Shown in pieces: positions 25,728 to 33,944 of a DNA stretch of 51,778 bases. The notes beneath the pieces were generated by a model. That model was not told where the DNA came from and made no database searches. It saw nothing but the letters and a program-made list of their open reading frames with translations. Position 1 is the first letter of the stretch. Each line of letters starts with the position of its first letter. Source of the stretch: JAPEKQ01 sp964597945 (GTDB lineage: Bacteria > Joyebacterota > Joyebacteria > Joyebacterales > Joyebacteraceae); NCBI GenBank assembly GCA_964597945.1, contig CAZRAD010000002.1:1-51778 (forward strand), given 5' to 3'. A program made the translations under genes and the position numbers.

Positions 25728-28190
25728 ATGAGAACTGTAATCAGGGTAGTTACCATCCTGGCGCTCCTGCTGGTCGTCGTGCCGCAGGCCTCGGCGGAGC
25801 GGGGATACGCGCAGATCAAGACCGTTCCCACGGCGAGGAGGGTTGCCGCTGGACAGGCGGCGGCCTTCGTCGTGCAGTACGACGGGTCGGACGTCACGGA
25901 GGGCCTGCGCGGGTACCACATTGAGCTCTCCTGGGATGACGCGATCGCGTTCGTCGGGGATGTCGAGGTGGATGTGGTGGAAGGGGATTTCCTCTCGAAC
26001 GTTGGTTCCACCGCGTTCTTCGCGGTCGACACGCAGCCCGGAAGCATCGTTATCGACGGCGCGATCCTGGGTGCGACCGTCGGCGCGTTCGGCATCGGCG
26101 AGCTGTTCACCATCACGTTCACCGGTCAGGACGTCGGCGACGGTGTCACGCTCGTCGAGTTTACCGATATGGTGCTGCGTGACCAGGACAACATGCCGAT
26201 CCTCTCGAGCGGGATTCCCGGCATCATCGAACTCGACAACACGCCGCCGAACGTCCCGGTCATCGACCCGGAGCCTGAGTTCACGCAGGGGACCACGAAC
26301 TACATCACGTGGTCGAACGAGAGCGCCTCGGGCGCGGCCGGCTACTGTGTCGAGGCATCCGAGACGCCGGACTTCGCGGTCATCGTGAGCACGAGCGGCT
26401 GCACGCCCTTCACGTGGCACACCTTCACGACGCTCACCGACGGACAGATCTACTACTACCGCGTGAAGTGCCGCGATGATCTGTGGAACGAGTCGGATTG
26501 GTCCGCGACGGAGTCGTCGACGCAGGACGACTCGCCGCCGGTGACGGCGGCCGGCCCGCTTCCCGCGTACGTCAACTCGGTGACGTTCAATGTTCCGTTC
26601 ACGGAGTACGACGCGACCAGCGGGACCGACTTCGTGTGGCTCTACTACCGTTTCAACGGCGGCGCATACGTGCAGTACGGCGGTGTCCATCAGACCAGTC
26701 CCATCAGCTTTACCGGCTCCGGTGAGGGTGTGTACGACTTCTACACCGTCGGGGTCGACAACGTCACCAACATCGAGGCCACGCCGCCCGTTCCGGATGC
26801 GACGGTCGAGGTCGACCTGCAGCCGCCGGACGCGGTGACGGATCTCGAGGCGCTTCCCGGTCACAACCGGATCCACCTCTCGTGGAACGCGCCCATGTTC
26901 CGCTCGGCGCCGGTTGAGGGAACGCTCATCGTTCGGAAGCGTTGGGCGATAGGGGCGTACCCTGAGTACGACGATGTCGTTCCGCAGAACGCCTACCCCG
27001 CACATCCGGCGGACGGTGTCGTCGTCGCGTTCGTCCCGGGGACAGGATTCCAGACCTACGACGATGAGTCGTTCTCGGATGCCGTCAGGAACATCTATCT
27101 GTACACGGCGTTCGCGCGCGATGAGGCCGGCAACTACTCGGCGGCCGTCGCGAGCGCTCAGGACCGCTCGACATCGTACTGGCTTGGTGATGTGGATGAG
27201 GTGACCAGTGCGTCCGGCGTCTACGACGGCTATGTGGACTACTGGGACAAGATCATTCTGTCCGACTCATACAACACCACTGACGGTGACGCGTACTACG
27301 AACCGGAGATGGACATCGGTCCCACTGATGACTGGTCTCGGTTCGGCATTCCTCTCACGGACAGTGCCATCGACTTCGAGGACCTGATGGTCGTGGCGAT
27401 GAACTACGGCCGCGTGGACCCCGCCGGCAAGGCCGTTGCCCACGTGCCTGCGGGCATGGGTTCGCGCGGCTCGTTGGAGCTCAGGCTGGATGTTGCCGGC
27501 ATCGGGGAGGAGACCGCCGTCGACGGAGATTGCGGGACGGTGTCCGGACCTTTCGAGGTGGCACTCTCGCTCTGCGGCGGCTTCGATGCCCGCGGGTTCT
27601 CGTCGATCGCGACCTTTGACGCGGATGTCCTGACAGTGCGCTCGGTCGAACCTTCAGGTGATGCAGCGTCCGGTGACGGCTTCTTCTACTGGACCGAGCG
27701 CGAACCCGGCGTCGTCCAGATCGACATCGCGGTGCTCGGAGAGGCCGCGGCGCTGACGCCGGACGAGTTTCTGGCGACGCTCACGTTCGAGATCATCGGC
27801 GCCGGCAGCACGACGGTTGAGATCGAGGCGGAGAGACTCCGGGGCGTGGCCAACGAACGGCTCGTGTGCGGCGGAGATGCTGTCGATCTCGTCGCGCCGT
27901 ATGCACCGGACAGCCGGACGGTTCTTCACCAGAACATACCGAACCCGTTCAATCCGCGGACGACGATCGCGTTCGAACTCGCAGTCCGCGGGTCGGCGAA
28001 GCTCACCGTGTTCGATGCCACCGGGCGCCGGATCACCGAGCTCATCAACGGAGAGTTCGACGCCGGACGGCGCGCCGTTGTCTGGGACGGCAGCGACGCT
28101 CGTGGTCGAGCAGTGGGCAGCGGCGTCTACTTCTACGTGCTCGAGACCGAGGGGAAACGTCACGAGCGCAAGATGGTCTTGATGCGCTAG
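25728..28190 (+). CDS. secreted cohesin/Fn3/dockerin-like protein with sorting tail
   Basis: This encodes 820 residues. ATG 25728 follows GGAG (25716-25719) and gives signal peptide MRTVIRVVTILALLLVVVPQ, cut near ASA-ERG (23). Domains: cohesin-like (about 25-170, YHIELSWDDAIAF...GELFTITFTG), Fn3-like (178-265), Ig-like of the OmpL47 kind (270-365, DSPPVTAAGPLPAYVNSVTF), second Fn3-like (366-480, LEALPGHNRIHLSWNAP), dockerin-like (483-563, SYWLGDV, then DSAIDFEDLMVVAMNYG), second cohesin-like (565-725) and FlgD-like sorting tail (727-820, NIPNPFNPRTTI). It carries the common chassis without a beta-helix or other large N-terminal module, and its C-terminal cohesin is more diverged than in the other giants. 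It may be a linker or scaffold subunit. Confidence 0.86.
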   Translation: MRTVIRVVTILALLLVVVPQASAERGYAQIKTVPTARRVAAGQAAAFVVQYDGSDVTEGLRGYHIELSWDDAIAFVGDVEVDVVEGDFLSNVGSTAFFAVDTQPGSIVIDGAILGATVGAFGIGELFTITFTGQDVGDGVTLVEFTDMVLRDQDNMPILSSGIPGIIELDNTPPNVPVIDPEPEFTQGTTNYITWSNESASGAAGYCVEASETPDFAVIVSTSGCTPFTWHTFTTLTDGQIYYYRVKCRDDLWNESDWSATESSTQDDSPPVTAAGPLPAYVNSVTFNVPFTEYDATSGTDFVWLYYRFNGGAYVQYGGVHQTSPISFTGSGEGVYDFYTVGVDNVTNIEATPPVPDATVEVDLQPPDAVTDLEALPGHNRIHLSWNAPMFRSAPVEGTLIVRKRWAIGAYPEYDDVVPQNAYPAHPADGVVVAFVPGTGFQTYDDESFSDAVRNIYLYTAFARDEAGNYSAAVASAQDRSTSYWLGDVDEVTSASGVYDGYVDYWDKIILSDSYNTTDGDAYYEPEMDIGPTDDWSRFGIPLTDSAIDFEDLMVVAMNYGRVDPAGKAVAHVPAGMGSRGSLELRLDVAGIGEETAVDGDCGTVSGPFEVALSLCGGFDARGFSSIATFDADVLTVRSVEPSGDAASGDGFFYWTEREPGVVQIDIAVLGEAAALTPDEFLATLTFEIIGAGSTTVEIEAERLRGVANERLVCGGDAVDLVAPYAPDSRTVLHQNIPNPFNPRTTIAFELAVRGSAKLTVFDATGRRITELINGEFDAGRRAVVWDGSDARGRAVGSGVYFYVLETEGKRHERKMVLMR

Positions 28191-28195
28191 TCGCG

Positions 28196-28218
28196 CCGCG
28201 TGCCGAGATGGCACGTGG
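28196..28218 (+). terminator. hairpin after the cohesin/Fn3/dockerin gene
   Basis: A 9-bp stem with one G-T wobble joins 28196-28204 and 28210-28218 around a GAGAT loop, six bases after the stop codon. The remaining 200 bases to the next gene (28219-28418) hold more short GC-rich inverted segments and a ribosome binding site but no supported gene. Confidence 0.4.
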
Positions 28219-28418
28219 TCAGTGTGCACAGTCGGAATACTCGCGTCCTCAGTGACGCATGAAAGGATGTGAGCAGGGGCGAAGCGCATGCTTCGGGAAG
28301 AGTTCCCGACCGCTCTCGGGGACGGCTTCAGGGGAGGCTCGGGCGGCAACCTCCGTTCTGGGCTCGCGGTTCCGCTCGGGCCGAACCTCCCTGCTCGCTT
28401 GACTCAGGAGGAACTGTC

Positions 28419-29252
28419 ATGAGGGAGATGCGCAGAGTAACGGTCTGCACGGCGCTGCGACCTCCTCTCCTCGTGGCGGTGAGCGTGCTGCTTGCCGCGG
28501 TCGCCGTCACGGCACTGTGCAGTACGGCGTACGCCACGCCGACGGTCTTCGTCCATCCGGCTGAGATGACGGTGGAGCCGGGTGAGACGTTCTCGATGAG
28601 CATACGAGTCGATGCAGGGACCGACACGGTCACCTGTTTCCTGACCGAGTTCACGTTTGACGCGGACGTCATCGAACTCACGGAAGCGTCCGAGGGGAGC
28701 CTGTTCAGCATGTGCGGATATGGGACGATGTATCACTGGGACGTGATCGAATCGGGGCAGCACTCATGTAACGATGTGACCCTCGGACATGAGTCGCACG
28801 TGCTGCCGCCGGGCGAACTCGTGAATCTCGAGTTCACCGCCGGTGAGTGTGGTGCGACATGGGTCGCGATCACGATGGTCGATCTGAGAGACATGAAGCG
28901 TGACCCGATCCTGCCCGTCAACACGGAGCGTGCGCTGGTGATGATCGAAGGGACCGGCGTGGAGGATCCGCAGCAGGAGGAGAGGGCGGCGCACGTGAGC
29001 GTCCACCCGAACCCGTGCCGCACGACCGCCACGCTGAGCTGGTCCGCACCCGCCGGCGGGAGGCGCGGGACGCTTCTTATCTACGACGTTCGCGGACGCC
29101 TTGTCTGGTACGACATGGTCGATGGCGAGTCGGGCACGACAAACTGGGACGGGCGCGGCAGGGAAGGGGAGCGTGTTCGCGCCGGAGCGTACTTCGTTGA
29201 GCTGCGATTCGGAAGCGAGAGGGTTCGGGAGAAACTGATTCTGCTGAGATAG
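28419..29252 (+). CDS. small secreted single-cohesin-like protein with sorting tail
   Basis: This encodes 277 residues. ATG 28419 follows AGGAGG (28406-28411). The signal peptide spans about 1-41 and ends near AYA-TPT. Residues about 42-180 form a cohesin-like domain (MTVEPGETFSMSIRVDAGTD, FTFDADVIELTEASEG, LPPGELVNLEFTAG). Residues about 195-277 form a FlgD-like sorting tail (SVHPNPCRTTATLSWSAP, RAGAYFVELRFG). It is a paralog of the protein at 24841 with the same length and order, but the sorting tail has PNPCRTT in place of the usual PNPFNP. It may be a surface receptor for dockerin-like segments. A weak bulged hairpin (29254-29276) follows the stop. Confidence 0.82.
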   Translation: MREMRRVTVCTALRPPLLVAVSVLLAAVAVTALCSTAYATPTVFVHPAEMTVEPGETFSMSIRVDAGTDTVTCFLTEFTFDADVIELTEASEGSLFSMCGYGTMYHWDVIESGQHSCNDVTLGHESHVLPPGELVNLEFTAGECGATWVAITMVDLRDMKRDPILPVNTERALVMIEGTGVEDPQQEERAAHVSVHPNPCRTTATLSWSAPAGGRRGTLLIYDVRGRLVWYDMVDGESGTTNWDGRGREGERVRAGAYFVELRFGSERVREKLILLR

Positions 29253-29305
29253 CGATTCGGGCGGTGGTGGCCGATCCGAACGGGAAGGTCTGAAGGGAGA
29301 GGACC

Positions 29306-30226
29306 ATGAACAAGACTGCGTACATCCTGCTGACAATGGGACTCGTGATGGTGGCCGGCATAGCCGCCGCAGCGCCTCTCGTCTACCTGGATCCGGTAGC
29401 GATCGACGCCTGTGGCGAGTTCTCGGTCGATGTCGTTATCAACGATGAGGTTCTCGACCTCACCGGGTTCGATCTGCTCATCGATTTCGACGAGACCATT
29501 CTGGGCGTTGCTGATGTGACGATGGGACAGCTCCTCGATGACTATCCCGGGTCACCGTTCTTCTACTGGACCGACGTCGGGACGGTGTCGGACGCGCTGC
29601 TCATCAACGGAGCGGCTCTCGGCGGATCCATCGAGGGTCCTGGTGTTCTCGCGACCATCACCTTCGAGTGTCTCACGAATGGACTGACGGATCTCGAGTT
29701 CGAGATGGTCGAGTTCCGCGACATCGACAACCTCCCTCTTCCTGCGACGAGTCAGGACGGTGAGGTCAACGCGGATGATGGTGCTGTCGTCTACATCAGC
29801 CCTGCGTCGATGAGCGAGGCGGTCGACACCCCGTTCACGGTCGAGGTGATGATCGGCGACGGCATCGCCTCCATGGATGAACTCACACTGATCATCACGT
29901 ACGATTCGGCGATTCTGGAGTACATGACGGCGTGGGTCGGGGGTGACGTCCCCGCGGGCTCCACCTTCACGGAGAGCGGCGGAGCGGGCACGATCAACAT
30001 CGACCTCGACGTCAACGTCAGCATGTCCGGAGCCGGATCCGTGGCGGTTCTGCAGTTCAAGGGGATCTTCGAGGGGGATTCGCCGATCACGCTCGATGGC
30101 GTTGAGCTGAGCACAGATACCGGCGCGCTGATTCAGCCGTGCATCGAACATGGCACCGTTACCATCTATGGAGGCTCTCCCGTTGAGGAACTCCGATGGG
30201 GCATGATCAAGAGCCTCTATCGGTAG
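29306..30226 (+). CDS. secreted two-cohesin-like protein with WxxIKxxYR tail
   Basis: This encodes 306 residues. ATG 29306 follows AAGGGAGAGG (29293-29302). The signal peptide is MNKTAYILLTMGLVMVAGIA, cut near AAA-APL (23). Two cohesin-like domains follow (about 24-152, GFDLLIDFDETILGVADVTMG and GVLATITFEC; about 160-290, DELTLIITYDSAILEYMTAW and GSVAVLQFKG). It has no FlgD-like tail. It ends in LRWGMIKSLYR, matching the last residues of the protein at 5185. With two cohesin-like domains and no dockerin-like part it is the best scaffold candidate in the array; that role is inference. It is the last gene of the array, followed by a 10-bp hairpin. Confidence 0.83.
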   Translation: MNKTAYILLTMGLVMVAGIAAAAPLVYLDPVAIDACGEFSVDVVINDEVLDLTGFDLLIDFDETILGVADVTMGQLLDDYPGSPFFYWTDVGTVSDALLINGAALGGSIEGPGVLATITFECLTNGLTDLEFEMVEFRDIDNLPLPATSQDGEVNADDGAVVYISPASMSEAVDTPFTVEVMIGDGIASMDELTLIITYDSAILEYMTAWVGGDVPAGSTFTESGGAGTINIDLDVNVSMSGAGSVAVLQFKGIFEGDSPITLDGVELSTDTGALIQPCIEHGTVTIYGGSPVEELRWGMIKSLYR

Positions 30227-30266
30227 TCCGTTCAGAGCGATGTCAGGTTCGTTTGGATGATCGTTT

Positions 30267-30292
30267 GAATCGATCTCCCGCCAGGTCGATTC
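30267..30292 (+). terminator. hairpin closing the cohesin/dockerin array
   Basis: A 10-bp stem with one G-T wobble joins 30267-30276 and 30283-30292 around a CCCGCC loop, 41 bases after the last array gene. A second perfect 7-bp hairpin (30309-30315 with 30325-30331) and a 6-bp one (30373-30378 with 30394-30399) follow. None has a clear T-run. The 257-base gap 30227-30483 contains these hairpins and the next promoter, and no gene. Confidence 0.45.
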
Positions 30293-30448
30293 CGACGGTA
30301 GTGGGGGTGCCCTGGAAGTGCGCACCAGGGCGGTCCAGCTCACGGGCGCGGCACTGCGTCCGGGCGAAGCAGGCAGGGTGCCGGGTCTTTTCTCCCTGCG
30401 GGTGGCTCGCGAGCGGCTCGCCCCCGGCATCCTGTCAGCTCCTTCCGC

Positions 30449-30477
30449 TTGTACCCTTCTGTGGCATCCTCTAGAAT
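30449..30477 (+). promoter_or_regulatory. sigma-70 type promoter, probably leaderless
   Basis: TTGTAC (30449-30454) and TAGAAT (30472-30477) are separated by 17 bases. Only six bases lie between the -10 box and ATG 30484, so transcription should begin at or next to the start codon. There is no Shine-Dalgarno sequence before this gene, unlike nearly all others in the window, which fits a leaderless mRNA. Confidence 0.6.
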
Positions 30478-30483
30478 GACACC

Positions 30484-31365
30484 ATGAACTCACGCGGAGA
30501 AATCGTACGCGTACGGGCCGAGGACGGGCTTGAACTCGCCGGCTTCTACGCCGCACCTCCGGGCGGCGCACGGCGAGCCGTGCTGCACACCCACGGCTTC
30601 GCGGGCAACTTCTACGAGAACCGGTTCGTCGACGCGGTCTGCGATGCGGTCGTTGCGAAGGGGCTGGGGTTCCTCACGTACAACAACCGCGGGCACGACT
30701 ACGTGTCCGACAATCTGCGCGGCAGCGGGCTCGATACGACATACGAGGCCGGCGGCATCCCCTGGGACATGTTCGAGGCCAGCGTCCACGACATCGGCGG
30801 GGCCGCCGAGTTCCTCGCGTCGCGCGGCCACCGTGAGATCTACTTCGAGGGGCATAGCCTCGGGACCTGCAAGACCGTCTACTATCTCAATGAACGGCGC
30901 GACCCGCGCGCGGCCGGAGCCATCCTCATTTCGCCGCCGGATATGTTCGGACTGAGCAGCGAACGCGCGGGACGTCCGCTCGATGAGATGCTCGCCGAGG
31001 CGAACGCTGCGATCGCCGAGGGTGATCCCGACCGGCGGATCGAGGCCGGGCGCACCGTCCCGGTCTCGGCCCGTTCGATCCTCAGCAGCTACGCGGATCC
31101 CGCGACGACCGACATCTTTCCGTTCCGTCTCGGGAGCGAGGGCGACTACACCCGGTACTCATCACTCGCGATGCCCATCCTCGCGATCTTCGGTACGGTC
31201 GATGAGGCGGTGACGGTCCCGGTCGAGGACGCGGCAGGGCTGTTGCGGACGATGGCGGCCGGTTCCCCGCGCGTGGATGTTGCGACCATTGAGGGTGCGA
31301 ACCACGTCTACTGGGGCAAGGAAGACACGCTCGCCGGTCTCATCGGCGGGTTCATCGAGCCGTAG
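30484..31365 (+). CDS. alpha/beta hydrolase
   Basis: This encodes 293 residues with no signal peptide, so it is probably cytoplasmic. The fold is alpha/beta hydrolase: nucleophile elbow GHSLG with Ser125, oxyanion region HTHGFAG (about 35-41), probable Asp240 in FGTVDEAV and His274 in EGANHVYWG. It resembles DUF1749-type hydrolases and small serine esterases, and the substrate is not predictable. It appears to be translated from a leaderless message. The dihydropyrimidinase-like gene follows 71 bases later on the same strand, so a role in amide or ester hydrolysis near purine/ureide catabolism is possible but unproven. Confidence 0.8.
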   Translation: MNSRGEIVRVRAEDGLELAGFYAAPPGGARRAVLHTHGFAGNFYENRFVDAVCDAVVAKGLGFLTYNNRGHDYVSDNLRGSGLDTTYEAGGIPWDMFEASVHDIGGAAEFLASRGHREIYFEGHSLGTCKTVYYLNERRDPRAAGAILISPPDMFGLSSERAGRPLDEMLAEANAAIAEGDPDRRIEAGRTVPVSARSILSSYADPATTDIFPFRLGSEGDYTRYSSLAMPILAIFGTVDEAVTVPVEDAAGLLRTMAAGSPRVDVATIEGANHVYWGKEDTLAGLIGGFIEP

Positions 31366-31436
31366 CGCGGAGGGCACGACGCCGCGCAGGCGGCATCATT
31401 CCGTAGCGCGATACACCGAGTCAGATCGAGGGGACC

Positions 31437-32837
31437 ATGGCGGTACTCATCAAGGGCGGCAGGCTCGTTACCGGCGTCGATTCGTACAACGCCGACATCC
31501 TTGTCGAAGATGAGAGCATCAGCGCGGTCGGCCGCGGCCTCGATGCGCCCGACGGCGCGGAGATCGTCGATGCTACCGGTCTGCTCGTGCTCCCCGGCGT
31601 GATCGACCCGCACGTCCACGTCGACCTCGAACTCAAGGGGCACCGCTCATCGGACTTCACCTCGACCTCACGTTCCGCCGCGCTCGGCGGTGTGACGACG
31701 TTCATCACATACATCACACCGGCCGTCGGGCAGACACTCATGGAAGCTGCGGAACAGCGGAAGCTCCAGGGACGAGGCCGGAGTCACGTGGACTTCGGTC
31801 TGCATGCATCGCTCGTTCGTTGGAACGACCGCGAGGATGATGAGATCCCGCAGATGATCGAGGCCGGCATCCCGTCGTTCAAGATGTACACGACGTATGC
31901 CGATGCCGGACTCATGAGCACCGACGAACAGATCTACCACGCGCTCCTGCTCACATCACAGCACGGCGGTCTCATCGAGGTGCACTGCGAGAACGACTGG
32001 ATCATCGAGAGCAAGATCCGCAAGCTCACCGAGCAGGGCCATCTCCGACCGGTCGACCACGGTGCGAGCCGCCCTGGCTACGCGGAGGGCGAGGCGGTCG
32101 CTGCCGTCGTCCGTGCCGCATACGAGGCGGGGGCACCCGTCTACATCGTCCACACGTCATCGGGTGAGGCGGTCCAGGCGCTTGCGGAGGCTGACGATGT
32201 CGGGCTCGAGATCTACGCTGAGGTCTGCCCGCATCATCTTCTGCTCGATGAGGAGCTGCTCGCCGGTCCGGAAGGCCAGCGGTTCGCGACCTGCCCGCCG
32301 GTTCGCGGCGAGGCGCACCGCGAGGAACTCTGGGAGGCGCTCGAGGATGGCCTCATCCATGCCGTCGCTACAGACCATGCCGAGTTCACGACCGAGGCAA
32401 AGGATGAAGGGGCGAACGACTTCCGCCAGCTCCCGATGGGTGTTCCGGGAGTCGGGACGCTGCTTCCTCTGATGTGGGAGTTCGGCGTGAAGGCGGGGAG
32501 ACTCACGGAGAATCAGTTGGTCGACCGGCTCTGTACGCAGCCCGCCGAGATCTTCGGTCTCTCTCCCCGGAAGGGAACGCTGTCACAGGGTACCGACGCC
32601 GACATCGTGCTCTTCGATTCCGGTTGCGCCGAGACCATCAAGCCTGCCCTAACTCAAGGACTTGCCGACTACTCGCCATACGATGGGTGGGAGGTCTCAG
32701 GCTGGCCGGTCTCGACGATGCTCCGCGGCCACTGGATCGTCAGAGACCGCGAGCTCGTGGGTTCCCACGAGCTCGGGTCGTTCGTTCATCGTCGTGATGT
32801 ATGCCAGCGGCCGGGCCATCGGTCGGTGGAGGAGTAG
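31437..32837 (+). CDS. hyuA: dihydropyrimidinase/hydantoinase-like cyclic amidohydrolase
   Basis: This encodes 466 residues, the usual size for the family. ATG 31437 follows GAGGGG. It belongs to the urease-type amidohydrolases that open cyclic amide rings such as hydantoin, dihydropyrimidine or allantoin-like ureides. The binuclear metal site is visible: H59-x-H61 (DPHVHV), a probable carboxylated Lys149 in SFKMYTTY, His183, His239 (YIVHTSS) and Asp313 (ATDHAEF). In E. coli and other anaerobic purine degraders a hyuA-type gene lies in the same cluster as ssnA, ygeW and carbamate kinase. Here those genes lie 4 kb downstream beyond a minus-strand block, which supports a shared ureide pathway. 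The exact substrate is not known; an allantoinase-like role cannot be excluded. Confidence 0.85.
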   Translation: MAVLIKGGRLVTGVDSYNADILVEDESISAVGRGLDAPDGAEIVDATGLLVLPGVIDPHVHVDLELKGHRSSDFTSTSRSAALGGVTTFITYITPAVGQTLMEAAEQRKLQGRGRSHVDFGLHASLVRWNDREDDEIPQMIEAGIPSFKMYTTYADAGLMSTDEQIYHALLLTSQHGGLIEVHCENDWIIESKIRKLTEQGHLRPVDHGASRPGYAEGEAVAAVVRAAYEAGAPVYIVHTSSGEAVQALAEADDVGLEIYAEVCPHHLLLDEELLAGPEGQRFATCPPVRGEAHREELWEALEDGLIHAVATDHAEFTTEAKDEGANDFRQLPMGVPGVGTLLPLMWEFGVKAGRLTENQLVDRLCTQPAEIFGLSPRKGTLSQGTDADIVLFDSGCAETIKPALTQGLADYSPYDGWEVSGWPVSTMLRGHWIVRDRELVGSHELGSFVHRRDVCQRPGHRSVEE

Positions 32838-32867
32838 GCGCCGGCCGCTCATGCGTCCCGCGCTCCG

Positions 32868-33878
32868 CTACGGAACGATCCTCGCTATGTGGTAGCCCAC
32901 ACCTGTTCTGTGCACCCAGAGCATCCCCTCGTCGTCGACCGTGACTCCCCACATCAGATACTCGGCGTGCACCGCCCAGCGGACGCTGCCGTCCGTGGGG
33001 TCCAGCGCATACAGCGTGTCGACATTGGCATCGGCGAACCAGAGGTTCTCACCGTCGAACGCCAGACCGAACGGTGTGCGTGTCCCGCGGGGAGGAGGAA
33101 GCGTCTCGACAAGTGTTCCATCAGGCATGTACTTGTTGATGCTCCCGGGATACCCCGCCCCTGGACGTCTGCCCTGGTAGAGGTACGTGCCGTCCCACGC
33201 GATTCCTCCGGCGAAGTTGCTGCTGCCGGCCGGGAACGAGAAGAGCGTGTCTCCGGTCGTCGGATCGATCTCGAACATCCGCATGCCTCCCAGGCTGTCG
33301 GTGACCCAGAGGCTTGTGCCGTCCCACTCGATGCCGTTCGGCCACTGATTCACGGCGGCGAGGGTCTCCACGACCGCTCCGGTGAAGGGATCGGTTCGAT
33401 AGAACTCATCGGCCGACCAGTCGCTCCTCCAGATGTGGCTGCCGTCCCAGGCGAGGCACTGCGGCCCGTTTCCGCCGACAAGCGTTGCACTCACCTCATG
33501 CCCGTGGCGGTTGTCGACGACGAACTGCGCCTCGGCCTCGTCGGTCGCCTCACCGTCGCGGACTTTCACGACGACCGTGATCGTGTCCGCGCCGGAGAAA
33601 CGACGCTCCGCTGTCGGTGTGCTGCTCCACGCCGTGTCCCATGTCCCATCACCGTCGAAGTCCCAGCGGTATTCGAGCGCTCTCGAACGAGACGCACTTC
33701 CGCTCGCGTCGCAAACGACGTCGCGAAGAACGGTTCCCGTTGCGGGCGTCAGGACGAGATCGGCATCGACCGACACATCGGGTCCGGATGATGATGACGA
33801 GCTGCAGCCGCCGAGCAGGCAAGCCGCTCCGATCGCGGTCACTAGAAGTATGAGGGCGGCCAGCACCGTGCGTTTCAT
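32868..33878 (-). CDS. PKD-domain/beta-propeller lipoprotein (copy 1)
   Basis: This encodes 336 residues, reading leftward from ATG at 33876-33878, preceded by AGGGGG on the minus strand; the longer frame to 33914 has no support. The lipobox is LLGGC with Cys25, followed by a Ser run typical of a lipoprotein tether. A PKD/Ig-like domain (about 36-125) carries DFDGDGTWD. The rest is a six- or seven-bladed propeller-like repeat region (WDGSHIW, WDGTSLWVTD, WDGTYLYQG, FDGENLWFAD). It is probably anchored in the outer membrane or periplasm; ligand unknown. It is a tandem duplicate of the next gene upstream, with only 66 bases between them. Its end faces the hyuA end (convergent, 30-base gap). Confidence 0.83.
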   Translation of the reverse strand: MKRTVLAALILLVTAIGAACLLGGCSSSSSSGPDVSVDADLVLTPATGTVLRDVVCDASGSASRSRALEYRWDFDGDGTWDTAWSSTPTAERRFSGADTITVVVKVRDGEATDEAEAQFVVDNRHGHEVSATLVGGNGPQCLAWDGSHIWRSDWSADEFYRTDPFTGAVVETLAAVNQWPNGIEWDGTSLWVTDSLGGMRMFEIDPTTGDTLFSFPAGSSNFAGGIAWDGTYLYQGRRPGAGYPGSINKYMPDGTLVETLPPPRGTRTPFGLAFDGENLWFADANVDTLYALDPTDGSVRWAVHAEYLMWGVTVDDEGMLWVHRTGVGYHIARIVP

Positions 33879-33944
33879 GGTTCCCCCTGTCCTGAGGCTC
33901 CTGTGGAGAGTCATGTGGCTCTTCTGTCGATTCGCGCTCGACGG

